Origin: an uncultured Porphyromonadaceae bacterium | Lineage (GTDB): Bacteria; Bacteroidota; Bacteroidia; Bacteroidales; Muribaculaceae | NCBI GenBank assembly: GCA_902495245.1 | Contig: CABUWI010000016.1 | Location: forward strand, 1-34,733 | Length of the DNA: 34,733 bases | Reading direction: 5' to 3' | In this document: in pieces, positions 16,296 through 24,154 of the stretch | Numbering within the stretch: position 1 is the stretch's first letter | Layout: each line of letters opens with the position of its first letter | Translations under genes and position numbers: made by a program | The notes under the pieces: generated by a model | Database searches by the model: none | The model's input: only the letters and a program-made list of their open reading frames with translations | What the model was told of the DNA's origin: nothing

Positions 16296-19166
16296 ATGGA
16301 AAAAGTTATAGGCCAGCTGCTGACACAATTGATCAGCGTTCTTTTTGCGTTCTTTTTGTGCTCAGGCGTGCGCGCGTCGTGTCCGGCGGATACAGTGCTT
16401 TTGCATGTAACGAATGGCATAAAAGACGGATATACCGGACTTGTTTTGCCAAATGCTAAAGTTACGATTCTGGATTCTATCGGAAATGTGCTGTGCGATT
16501 CCGTTCCGGTAGAAGTAAGGAAGAAGAATTATGTGGAAAGTTATAATGATTTGTATTCATACTCATATTTTACAAAGGTGGTTAAAAGAAGTAAATATTT
16601 ATTTGATATTTCTGCGCATGGATATGAGAGCCGTCAGTATGAATTAAAACCCTTTAATAGAGGTAATAATTATGGAGTTGTTGCGCTAACTGATGAGGTA
16701 GAGCTTTTTCCGATAATGATAATGCGGCCTAAGATGCTTGATGAGGTGTCTGTTACCGCATCGAAGATAAAAATGGTCATGAAAGGGGATACGATAGAGT
16801 ATGACGCCACGGCGTTCAGATTGGCCGAGGGTTCGATGCTCGACAATTTGATAAGGGCGCTTCCCGGGGCTCAATTGGACGATAACGGCCGCATAACGGT
16901 TAACGGAAAATTCGTGAGCGAGCTGCTGGTCAACGGGCGCGATTTTTTCAAGGGCGACCCGAAAGTGGCGTTGGCCAATCTGCCTGCATATACGGTGAAT
17001 AAAATCAGTGTATTTCATAAAACGGAGCGCAGGCTCGACGGAAAGGACCCGCAGGCTGCCACCGAGACAGACCCATTGGTTATGGACGTCAGACTCAAGA
17101 GGGAGTATGCCAAGGGGTTGATTTCCAATTATGAATTGGGCGGCGGAAGCGGTCTTGACGGTAAATGGGATACCAAATGGCTTGCAAGGGTGTTTGCCAT
17201 GCGTTTTTCTCCCGTGAGTTCTCTGGCTGTATATGCGAATGCAAACAATCTTAATGCAGAGCAGCAGCCCGGCCGCAACGGCGAATGGTCGAGGACAGAC
17301 ATCGCTTCCGGCCGAGTAACGACAAAGAGCGCCGGGGTGGACTTCTCGCATGACTGGAAGGAACGCGACACGAAATTGTCAACCACTTTAACGGCGACAA
17401 GGCGCAACCGGTTCAACGAGAACACATCGCTGGGCGAGGACTATCTGGAGGGAGGTAACACGTTTAGTTCATCAGCATTTTCGTCGCATGCTGATGCGAC
17501 TTCGGTCAACTGGAACGGTCGGGTGGAGAAGTATTGGAAATACGTTAGGCTTACGGTTGCTCCGACTGCATATTATAATCATAACACGTCGGATTATGAG
17601 ATGGAGCAGACCCGCCGCGATGAAGACGGCAAGGAAGTGTATTCGCGCCGCCGGTATAGCGATAGCCGCACCGACAGCCGCGGGGGCGACATCAGTGTTT
17701 CGGGTGCTTATGGGAAGATGCCGGCAGAATGGCTTTCGGCTGTGTCGATGGAATTGAAGGGCGGATATAGTTCGTCAACGGGTAGAGGTCATGATGTCGA
17801 CATGGTGAGTTATCCGTCGGGTAATGCCACCGATATAAATCTGATTCAAAAGAGCCGTCAGCCAAATTATGGGTATTATTTCCGCGCGGGTCTGACGCCG
17901 CTGAATTTTTCACCTCCGATTAGGGGCGACGTTATGATGTGGGGTAATGTTTCGTATGCGTATGACTATCGTTATGATTCGGGCAAACGCATTTTGCATG
18001 AACGCGTCAATGACCCTGAATCGGCCTCGGCCGGAGAGAATGAGCTGTGGGAGCTGGACCGCCGCAACAGTTATCACACGACAGAACGGACACATAACCA
18101 CACGATAGATGCGGAATACGTATTGCAGACCCCGGTGTATGTGCAGGTTTCGCTCCGCAATCAGTTCATGAGGCGCAACATTATTGACCGCCGGGTGAAG
18201 ACTCAAAGCCTCAGCCGCAACGATTATGTTTTCAGCGGACGGTTTTCGATGAGTAATAAAACAGGGGGTGAAGGAAGCAAATATGGATTCAAACTGTATA
18301 TGGACCAAGAGGCGCCCCGCATGTTGAGCATGCTGGCAATTCTTGATTCGGCCGATCCGTTGTGGCAGAACGCCGGTAATCCGAACTTGAAAAAATCGTC
18401 GGTTTATGGTGCCGATCTTCATTATACCTATGACAGGAATGACAAAAACCGCCACGTGAATATTTCGGTCGGCTACGAACAGGCTGACAACGCCATTTCC
18501 ATGGCGCATTATTATGACAGGACAACTGGCGTTACGATTCTCAGGCCGCAAAACATAAACGGAAACTTCAGCGGCAGAGCCGGGGCGGATTATTCAAGAT
18601 ATATTGGCCGCATGAACCGGATATATGTATCGAACACTATCAGCGGCTCGATGATTCGCAGTGTTGATTTTTCGACGGATACAGAGAACATGCATATTCT
18701 CAAGGTCAATAAATGGAACATATACGAGCAGTTTCAGCTCAAATGTTCTATCGGTCGGGCGAATATCGGCGCCAAAGTGCAACTGACATGGAACCGGTTG
18801 GTCAGCCTGTCAGATATTTTCTGCCCGTTCAGCTATCTTGACGTCAATTACGGAGTGTCGGCAGCTACGCCGCTTCTGTGGGGAATAGACCTGCAGACAG
18901 ACCTGATGGCATATTGTCGTCGCGGTTATGAAAAGGCTGACCTTAACACGACGGATTGGGTCTGGAATCTGACTCTGAGCAAAGCATTCGGCAAAGGCAA
19001 TGCGTGGGTGGTCAAGGCCCGCGGATATGATATCCTCCATCAGCTTCCTAATGTTCGTCAATTCGTCAACGCGCAGGGCCGCACAGAGACGCGCTATAAC
19101 ACCATACCGGCCTACGCCGTGGTCAGCCTGACCTATCGACTCGACATCAAACCCCAAAAGAAATGA
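16296..19166 (+). CDS. TonB-dependent-receptor-like outer membrane beta-barrel protein
   Basis: 956 residues from ATG 16296, which starts a good signal peptide (MEKVIGQLLTQLISVLFAFF, then cleavage near GVRAS). A possible GTG start at 16179 is excluded because the -7 promoter box lies inside that extension. The N-terminal domain (about 30-140) looks like a carboxypeptidase-regulatory-type beta-sandwich; a plug-like region follows (about 150-250: VSVTASKIKM, LIRALPGAQLDDNGRITVNG, ELLVNGRDFF); the remainder is an alternating beta-barrel ending in VVSLTYRLDIKPQKK. This is the Bacteroidetes outer-membrane family with a plug and large barrel. No SusD partner is adjacent, so the substrate is unknown. 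It is less GC-rich than its neighbours and has its own promoter. Confidence 0.82.
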   Translation: MEKVIGQLLTQLISVLFAFFLCSGVRASCPADTVLLHVTNGIKDGYTGLVLPNAKVTILDSIGNVLCDSVPVEVRKKNYVESYNDLYSYSYFTKVVKRSKYLFDISAHGYESRQYELKPFNRGNNYGVVALTDEVELFPIMIMRPKMLDEVSVTASKIKMVMKGDTIEYDATAFRLAEGSMLDNLIRALPGAQLDDNGRITVNGKFVSELLVNGRDFFKGDPKVALANLPAYTVNKISVFHKTERRLDGKDPQAATETDPLVMDVRLKREYAKGLISNYELGGGSGLDGKWDTKWLARVFAMRFSPVSSLAVYANANNLNAEQQPGRNGEWSRTDIASGRVTTKSAGVDFSHDWKERDTKLSTTLTATRRNRFNENTSLGEDYLEGGNTFSSSAFSSHADATSVNWNGRVEKYWKYVRLTVAPTAYYNHNTSDYEMEQTRRDEDGKEVYSRRRYSDSRTDSRGGDISVSGAYGKMPAEWLSAVSMELKGGYSSSTGRGHDVDMVSYPSGNATDINLIQKSRQPNYGYYFRAGLTPLNFSPPIRGDVMMWGNVSYAYDYRYDSGKRILHERVNDPESASAGENELWELDRRNSYHTTERTHNHTIDAEYVLQTPVYVQVSLRNQFMRRNIIDRRVKTQSLSRNDYVFSGRFSMSNKTGGEGSKYGFKLYMDQEAPRMLSMLAILDSADPLWQNAGNPNLKKSSVYGADLHYTYDRNDKNRHVNISVGYEQADNAISMAHYYDRTTGVTILRPQNINGNFSGRAGADYSRYIGRMNRIYVSNTISGSMIRSVDFSTDTENMHILKVNKWNIYEQFQLKCSIGRANIGAKVQLTWNRLVSLSDIFCPFSYLDVNYGVSAATPLLWGIDLQTDLMAYCRRGYEKADLNTTDWVWNLTLSKAFGKGNAWVVKARGYDILHQLPNVRQFVNAQGRTETRYNTIPAYAVVSLTYRLDIKPQKK

Positions 19167-19210
19167 GCATTTCCCGGAGCCGAAATTCTGATGCATAATT
19201 TGGAAAAAAT

Positions 19211-19241
19211 TTTGTCAATTCGCGAAAAATCCGTACCTTTG
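19211..19241 (+). promoter_or_regulatory. Promoter of rplM-rpsI
   Basis: TTTG (19211-19214), a 19-bp spacer and TACCTTTG (19234-19241) match the Bacteroidetes primary sigma consensus exactly. Transcription should begin near 19247, giving a leader of about 107 bases before rplM. Confidence 0.85.
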
Positions 19242-19247
19242 CACACC

Positions 19248-19354
19248 GATTTTATCCAACCCTAACTCGGGAGGAACGCTGCAGCGATGCTTTTGGCCGA
19301 GCTAACTGGTGCGCGAGTCCCACAGTAAAGAACTGATAATTAAACGTATAAATT
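19248..19354 (+). promoter_or_regulatory. Structured leader of rplM
   Basis: The leader can pair CTCGG (19266-19270) with CCGAG (19297-19301), or instead ACTCG (19265-19269) with CGAGT (19314-19318); the two pairings exclude each other. It also contains the motif CTAACT twice (19262 and 19302). This resembles an autoregulatory ribosomal-protein leader, but I cannot assign it to a described family. Confidence 0.45.
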
Positions 19355-19840
19355 GTGGATTCATTAAGCTACAGAACCCTCTCTCCCAACGCGCAGAGCA
19401 TCGACCACAAGTGGTATGTGATCGACGCCACCGGCCTGCATCTCGGTCGTCTCTGCTCTGAAGTCGCCAAAATTCTGATGGGCAAGAACAAGCCCTGCTA
19501 CTCACCCAACGTTGAGTGCGGCGACAACGTCATCATCATCAACGCCGACAAAGTCGTTCTGACCGGCAAGAAGATGACCGACCACATCTACCTGACTTTC
19601 TCGGGCTATCCCGGCGGCCAGAAGGAGCTGACTCCCGAAGTGCTGATGAAGAAGTCGCTGAACAAGCACATCAAGCCCGGCATTCACCCGCTGTTTGTGC
19701 GCGTGATGAAAGGCATGCTGCCCAAGAACCGTCTGGGTCGCAAGATCATCACCAACATGCACGTCTATAACGGCTCGGAGCACCCCCACGCAGCTCAGAA
19801 CCCCGAAGTGCTCGACCTCGGCAAACTCATTAAGAAATAA
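19355..19840 (+). CDS. rplM: 50S ribosomal protein L13
   Basis: 161 residues. It starts at GTG 19355 (MDSLSYRTLSPN), which fits the conserved Bacteroidales L13 opening. Family motifs include WYVIDATGLHLGRL, CGDNVIIINADKVVLTGKK, the YPGGQK loop with KHIKPGIHPLFVRVMKGMLP, and NRLGRK followed by LHVYxGxxHPHxAQ-type sequence. L13 is an early assembly protein of the large subunit. It is co-transcribed with rpsI 20 bases downstream, the usual pairing. Confidence 0.98.
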   Translation: MDSLSYRTLSPNAQSIDHKWYVIDATGLHLGRLCSEVAKILMGKNKPCYSPNVECGDNVIIINADKVVLTGKKMTDHIYLTFSGYPGGQKELTPEVLMKKSLNKHIKPGIHPLFVRVMKGMLPKNRLGRKIITNMHVYNGSEHPHAAQNPEVLDLGKLIKK

Positions 19841-19860
19841 TCATAGCCCTGCAGCATCAC

Positions 19861-20247
19861 ATGGAAAATATCAACACCGTTGGTCGCCGCAAGGCAGCCA
19901 TTGCCCGCGTAATCCTGAAAGAAGGTAACGGCAACATCACCATCAACAACCGCCCCCTGGAGGCTTATTTCCCCTCGGAGATTCTTCAGTACATCGTCAA
20001 GCAGCCCCTGCTGACCCTGAACTGCACCGAGAAGTATGACATTCACGTTAATCTTGACGGCGGCGGCTACAAAGGCCAGGCCGAGGCTCTGCGTCTGGCA
20101 ATTGCCCGCGCACTGGTTAAGATTAACCCCGAAGACAAGCCGGCTCTCCGCGCCGAAGGCTTCATGACCCGCGACCCGCGTGCCGTCGAGCGTAAGAAGC
20201 CCGGTCAGCCCAAGGCCCGCAAGCGCTTCCAGTTCTCTAAGCGTTAA
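19861..20247 (+). CDS. rpsI: 30S ribosomal protein S9
   Basis: 128 residues, full length. It has the family opening TVGRRKAAIARV, the GGGYKGQAEALRLAIARAL core and the basic C-terminal tail ending RKRFQFSKR, which reaches into the P site of the ribosome. It follows rplM by 20 bases in one operon. Confidence 0.98.
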   Translation: MENINTVGRRKAAIARVILKEGNGNITINNRPLEAYFPSEILQYIVKQPLLTLNCTEKYDIHVNLDGGGYKGQAEALRLAIARALVKINPEDKPALRAEGFMTRDPRAVERKKPGQPKARKRFQFSKR

Positions 20248-20279
20248 TCGCGCCTGTTTAGTATCTAAATCGCGGCGAT

Positions 20280-20301
20280 GGCGCCGGCCGCTGCCGGCAC
20301 C
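20280..20301 (+). promoter_or_regulatory. GC-rich hairpin in the rpsI-rpsB gap
   Basis: GCCGGC (20283-20288) pairs with GCCGGC (20293-20298) around CGCT; two more pairs extend it past a mismatch. No T-run follows, so it is more likely an mRNA leader element of rpsB than a terminator. S2 autoregulates rpsB-tsf in E. coli; whether this hairpin has that role is unknown. Confidence 0.4.
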
Positions 20302-20367
20302 CTACGCCACGGTTGATTTCAGCAAAACGAAGAAAGTAAACAAACAATTAAAACATCAATTCAGACT

Positions 20368-21231
20368 ATGTCAACTCCCTCTTTTGAGCAACTGCTCGAA
20401 GCCGGCTGTCATTTCGGCCACCTCAAACGCAAATGGAACCCCGCCATGGCTCCCTACATCTTCATGGAGCGCAACGGCATTCACATTCTTGACCTCTACA
20501 AGACCCAGGCCAAGCTCGAAGAAGCTGCAAACGCCCTGAAGAGCATCGCCAAGAGCGGCAAGAAGGTGCTGTTCGTTGCCACCAAGAAGCAGGCCAAGCA
20601 GGTTGTTGCCGACAAGGCTACGGCCGTGGGCATGCCTTACGTTATCGAGCGCTGGCCCGGCGGCATGCTGACCAACTTCCCCACGATCCGCAAGGCCGTG
20701 AAGAAGATGACCGCCATCGACAAGATGACCAAGGACGGCACTTTCGACAACCTGTCGAAGCGCGAGAAGCTGCAGATTACCCGTCAGCGCGCCAAGCTCG
20801 AGAAGAACCTCGGTTCTATCGCCGACCTTAACCGTCTGCCCGCCGCCCTGTTCGTCGTTGACGTCCACAAGGAGCACATCGCAGTGGCCGAGGCCGTGCG
20901 TCTGGGCATTCCCGTGTTCGCAATGGTCGACACCAACTCTGACCCCAACAACGTTGATTTCGTAATCCCCGCCAACGACGACGCATCGAAGAGCATCGAA
21001 ATCGTGCTCGACACCATCATCGCCGCCATGACCGAGGGTCTGGAAGAGCGCAAGGTCGAGAAGGCCGACAGCGACGCCGCCGAGGCTCAGGCCGACGAAG
21101 AAGCCCCCAAGGCAGCTCCGCGCCGCGAACGCCGCCGCGTTGCCCGCCCCGCAGCCGCCGAGGCTCCCGCCGCTGAGGCCGCTCCCGCTGCCGAAGCCGC
21201 ACCTGCCGCCGAGGCTCCCGCCGCAGAATAA
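20368..21231 (+). CDS. rpsB: 30S ribosomal protein S2
   Basis: 287 residues. The first 230 are standard S2: LLEAGCHFGHLKRKWNPAM, FVATKKQAKQVV, YVIERWPGGMLTNF, PAALFVVDVHKEHIAVAEA and FAMVDTNSDPNNVDFVIPAN. Residues 231-287 are a low-complexity tail: an acidic start, a basic patch RRERRRVARP, then Ala/Pro/Glu-rich near-repeats of APAAEA. The tail is not part of the conserved S2 fold and is probably disordered. S2 joins the small subunit late in assembly. tsf follows after a terminator-like hairpin. Confidence 0.98.
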   Translation: MSTPSFEQLLEAGCHFGHLKRKWNPAMAPYIFMERNGIHILDLYKTQAKLEEAANALKSIAKSGKKVLFVATKKQAKQVVADKATAVGMPYVIERWPGGMLTNFPTIRKAVKKMTAIDKMTKDGTFDNLSKREKLQITRQRAKLEKNLGSIADLNRLPAALFVVDVHKEHIAVAEAVRLGIPVFAMVDTNSDPNNVDFVIPANDDASKSIEIVLDTIIAAMTEGLEERKVEKADSDAAEAQADEEAPKAAPRRERRRVARPAAAEAPAAEAAPAAEAAPAAEAPAAE

Positions 21232-21251
21232 TTGATTTGCAAAAAACAGTG

Positions 21252-21292
21252 AAGGCAGGGGTTAATTTTTGAAGTTAGCCCCTACCTTTTTT
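21252..21292 (+). terminator. Terminator-like hairpin between rpsB and tsf
   Basis: AAGGCAGGGGTTAA (21252-21265) and TTAGCCCCTACCTT (21275-21288) pair over 14 positions with one mismatch and one G-U, followed by T residues. It lies 20 bases after rpsB and 40 before tsf, so it should reduce read-through into tsf. Confidence 0.78.
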
Positions 21293-21332
21293 CAACAACA
21301 GAAGTTAAACTCTAAAAACAAACTCACTCAAT

Positions 21333-22325
21333 ATGGCAGTTACAATGGCAGAAATCACCAAGCTCCGCAACCTCACCAGCGCCGGCTTGATGGACTGCAA
21401 AAAAGCTCTCGCCGAAACCGACGGCGACATCGAGGCCGCAGTTGAAATCCTCCGCAAGAAGGGTCAGGCTGTAGCCGCCAAGCGCGAAGACCGTCAGGCA
21501 TCTGAAGGCTGCGTGCTCGCAAAACACGAAGGCTCGTTTGCCGCAATAGTGGCTCTGAACTGCGAAACCGACTTCGTTGCCAAGAACGCCGGCTTCGTTG
21601 CCCTGACCAAGCAGATTCTCGACGCCGCCGTGGCCAACAAAATCACCACGCTCGACGCTCTGAAGGCCCACGCTATCGACGGCCGCTCAATCGCCGACCT
21701 CATCGTTGAGGAAGTCGGCAAGACCGGCGAAAAGATGGAAATCGGCGCATACGAATGTCTCGAGGCTCCCGCAACCACCTCTTACAACCACCAGGGCAAC
21801 AAGCTCGCAACCATCTGCGGCTTCAACTCGGCCGACATCGACGAGCGCGTGGCCCGCAACGTGGCCATGCAGGTCGCTTCGATGAACCCCGTGGCAGTGA
21901 ACCGCGAGGCAGTGCCCGCCGAGGTTATCGAAACCGAGAAGTCGGTGGCTATCGAAAAGACCAAGCAGGAACAGGTGCAGAAGGCCGTTAACTCGGCTCT
22001 GTCGAAGGCCGGCATCAACCCCGCCCACGTTGACAGCGAGGCTCACATCGAGAGCAACATGTCGAAGGGCTGGATTACCCCCGAGCAGGCCGAGCAGGCC
22101 CGCAAAATCATTGCCGAGGTCGGCGCGCAGAAGGCTGCCAACCTGCCCGAGCAGATGATTGAGAACATCGTCAAGGGCCGCATCAACAAGTACTACAAAG
22201 AGAACTGCCTGGTTGAACAGGAGTACATCATGGACGGCAACCTGACCGTCGGCCAGTATCTCGAGCAGTCGCAGAAGGGTCTGACCGTAGTCAGCTACAA
22301 GCGTGTTAACCTCAATCAGGACTAA
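21333..22325 (+). CDS. tsf: Translation elongation factor Ts
   Basis: 330 residues. EF-Ts regenerates EF-Tu-GTP. The N-terminal UBA-like region reads ITKLRNLTSAGLMDCKKAL, and the signature TDFVAKN is at 80-85. The second half of the core is split by a long helical section (about 190-270), as is usual in Bacteroidales EF-Ts, and the protein ends in the MDGNLTVGQYLEQS block. No new promoter is obvious between rpsB and tsf, so it likely depends on read-through. A strong terminator follows. Confidence 0.98.
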   Translation: MAVTMAEITKLRNLTSAGLMDCKKALAETDGDIEAAVEILRKKGQAVAAKREDRQASEGCVLAKHEGSFAAIVALNCETDFVAKNAGFVALTKQILDAAVANKITTLDALKAHAIDGRSIADLIVEEVGKTGEKMEIGAYECLEAPATTSYNHQGNKLATICGFNSADIDERVARNVAMQVASMNPVAVNREAVPAEVIETEKSVAIEKTKQEQVQKAVNSALSKAGINPAHVDSEAHIESNMSKGWITPEQAEQARKIIAEVGAQKAANLPEQMIENIVKGRINKYYKENCLVEQEYIMDGNLTVGQYLEQSQKGLTVVSYKRVNLNQD

Positions 22326-22354
22326 TCACGAGAATTTCTCAACAAGCCAATACC

Positions 22355-22397
22355 AACCGGGGGAGGCGCTACGTCGGCACTTCCCCCGGTTTTTTTT
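22355..22397 (+). terminator. Terminator of tsf
   Basis: AACCGGGGGA (22355-22364) pairs with TTCCCCCGGTT (22381-22391), closing a GC-rich loop and followed by a run of eight T. It separates tsf from the convergent beta-barrel gene. Confidence 0.9.
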
Positions 22398-22412
22398 GTG
22401 TGAATCAGAATA

Positions 22413-23672
22413 TCAGAAAGTATAGCCGATTGCAATTCGCAATGCGCTTGCTGTCTTGTATCCAACTGCGTCCATACTTGGCATAATCTCGGAATCTTGA
22501 TAATGTCGCACGTTTACTTCCCAGGAATCTTTGGCGAGATATTTTCTGCATTTAATCGTCGAAAGACCAATGGTGAGGTCGATTGACGACTTGCCCCCGC
22601 GCACGTCTTTGCTCAGGCCGATTGCGGGAGCAAAATTGAAACCCTTTTCATGACCATGGTCATACATATTACTATATACTGTGCCACCGAGGTCAATTTG
22701 TGCGAAAGGATAGAAACCTTTGCCAAAAGTCAGCTCCTTTATTTTATATTTTATGCGGGCATTGAGGGTTAAGTCGTAAAAAAAATCTGTGTCAGTCTTT
22801 TTTTTACCATGTAATTTCTCTTCTCTATATTTGCTGGCTGGTAATTCTTTGCCGTCTTTGTAAATTTTGTCGATAGGGAGTTTGCGGCTGACAATGGAGT
22901 TAAAGCCGAGGTTGACGCCTAAGTAGAGGTTTTTCCACACTGGATAGAGGAGTGATACCGAAGCCGACGGGCCGGGCATATAAAACTGGCGAGACGTGGC
23001 TCTGAATTCGGCCGGGTCAAGCGGGTCAAGAATGTTATAATACGAATAATAACCATAAGGAGCCTCATTGCGTGCCCATTCTGTCTCGTTTTTGACGGGC
23101 GAGATGAACGGAATGTCGGTGCCCAGGTCGAAGCTGAATTCCAGCTTGCGGCAGAATCGGCGCAGGGGGCTGTTGGGGTCGGGTTTGTGGTAGCCGAAGT
23201 GGTAGGCGAGGCGCAGGTTGATGCCGCTGCTCATCTTGGCGCCGCTCCATGTGCCGATGCTGCCCATATAGCCCACTCCGAGCGACACGTGGCCGTAGCG
23301 CACTCCGACGGTGGGGTTGATAATCACGGCGCCGTAGTCAAAGTTGTCGAAGTTCATGCTGTAGCCGAGGTCGAGGTTGACAAACGGCGATAGTTTGCGT
23401 TCGGCCGAACTCTGCTCGACGTGCGCTCTGATGAAGACGGGCATCGTGGGATTGCCTTGAAACTTGGCCGACTCGGCGATTCCGAGACCGAAACCGAGGC
23501 TCATGATTTCGTTGACCGAGCGTGTGGCTGTGAAGTTCAGACCGAGCGACGGTGTGGCGCCTTTGTAGGTCCAGAACGTCGGCTCGAATTCGACGCTGCC
23601 TTGCCACTTGTCTTGCGCCGGTGCGGTCAGGGCCGACAGGGCGCATGCCAGAAGAATGTAACCTTTTCTCAT
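22413..23672 (-). CDS. Exported outer-membrane beta-barrel protein, function unknown
   Basis: 419 residues from the ATG at 23670-23672, which begins a clear signal peptide (MRKGYILLACALSALTAPAQ); the longer in-frame start at 23765 lies inside a structured RNA and is rejected. The mature protein is made of alternating short beta strands with Gly and aromatic residues (SLGVGYMGSIGTWSG; LYLGVNLGFNSIVS) and ends in ALRIAIGYTF, a terminal beta signal typical of outer-membrane barrels. No catalytic motif is visible. No promoter is found right before it; the nearest is at 24038-24068, beyond the structured RNA, so its expression may depend on read-through of that RNA. It converges with tsf. Confidence 0.75.
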   Translation of the reverse strand: MRKGYILLACALSALTAPAQDKWQGSVEFEPTFWTYKGATPSLGLNFTATRSVNEIMSLGFGLGIAESAKFQGNPTMPVFIRAHVEQSSAERKLSPFVNLDLGYSMNFDNFDYGAVIINPTVGVRYGHVSLGVGYMGSIGTWSGAKMSSGINLRLAYHFGYHKPDPNSPLRRFCRKLEFSFDLGTDIPFISPVKNETEWARNEAPYGYYSYYNILDPLDPAEFRATSRQFYMPGPSASVSLLYPVWKNLYLGVNLGFNSIVSRKLPIDKIYKDGKELPASKYREEKLHGKKKTDTDFFYDLTLNARIKYKIKELTFGKGFYPFAQIDLGGTVYSNMYDHGHEKGFNFAPAIGLSKDVRGGKSSIDLTIGLSTIKCRKYLAKDSWEVNVRHYQDSEIMPSMDAVGYKTASALRIAIGYTF

Positions 23673-23737
23673 AATGTAAGAAAAATGATGGTTTAAGGTT
23701 TGATATGCCAATCCTCCCGGCCTATCGGTAAAACAAC

Positions 23738-24033
23738 AAAAAAGAAAAAGGTGTGGAGGATTCAATCTCTGTCTTATCCGGTTTTCAGGTCTTGGCTACC
23801 TATCCAGCAGAAAAAACAACAGCGCTCCACACCATTAGCTTATACTCAGGCCCGCAAGAGGGCATAGGTATAGCTGACAGTACAGATGCTATCGCGTTCA
23901 TCTTCACTGGATTTTCTAACGGCCAAGTTTGAAAACTGAAGATAAAATGTCAATAACACCTTTCCGGCACGAGAGGCCGGATAAATATTTACGCAATCCG
24001 TATCGGCCGACTCTTCGGCACTACGGATTCCGT
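23738..24033 (-). ncRNA. Candidate large structured RNA with own promoter and U-tract end
   Basis: On the minus strand a perfect promoter (24038-24068) starts a transcript near 24033 that begins almost at once with a hairpin. In order: AATCCGTA/TACGGATT (24022-24029 with 23995-24002) enclosing GCCGA/TCGGC; TCCGGC/GCCGGA (23963-23981); ATCTTCA/TGAAGAT (23900-23943); competing pairs ATAGC/GCTAT (23870-23892) and TATAC/GTATA (23841-23872), the latter enclosing GCCC/GGGC; and GGTGTGGA/TCCACACC (23750-23833), enclosing nested CTGG/CCGG and AGGT/ACCT pairs and ending in UUUUUCUUUUUU (23749-23738). I do not recognise it as tmRNA, RNase P RNA, SRP RNA, 6S RNA or a known riboswitch. It may be a stand-alone RNA or an attenuator for the beta-barrel gene 66 bases downstream. 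Confidence 0.6.
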
Positions 24034-24037
24034 GTGC

Positions 24038-24068
24038 AAAGGTAAGGAAAAAAGAGAAGATGTGCAAA
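24038..24068 (-). promoter_or_regulatory. Promoter of the structured RNA
   Basis: Minus strand: TTTG (24065-24068), a 19-bp spacer and TACCTTTG (24038-24045), an exact consensus match. Its -33 element lies in the T-run of the terminator of the upstream GIN-domain gene. Confidence 0.85.
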
Positions 24069-24102
24069 AAGGCGGCCGGGGATTTCGCAATCGCCGGACG
24101 CC
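24066..24102 (-). terminator. Terminator of the GIN-domain lipoprotein gene
   Basis: Minus strand: GGCGTCCGG (24102-24094) pairs with CCGGCCGCC (24079-24071) over nine positions with one mismatch, followed by TTTTT (24070-24066). Confidence 0.65.
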
Positions 24103-24154
24103 GGTTTCGTGTTAATCACGTTTTTTCTCGCGAGGGTATGGGGTCTGCCGGGGC

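Noticed and set aside
23750..23833. Cobalamin-riboswitch-like stretch AGCCAAGACCTG
   Set aside because: It recalls the 3' part of that riboswitch, but the GCANCTGTAA-type box and other core elements are missing.
23846..24067. 73-codon frame on the minus strand in the structured region
   Set aside because: It begins upstream of the mapped -7 box and spans the hairpins; the sequence is better explained as RNA structure. Its ending YALLRA resembles a tmRNA tag only by chance, since no tRNA-like ends are present.
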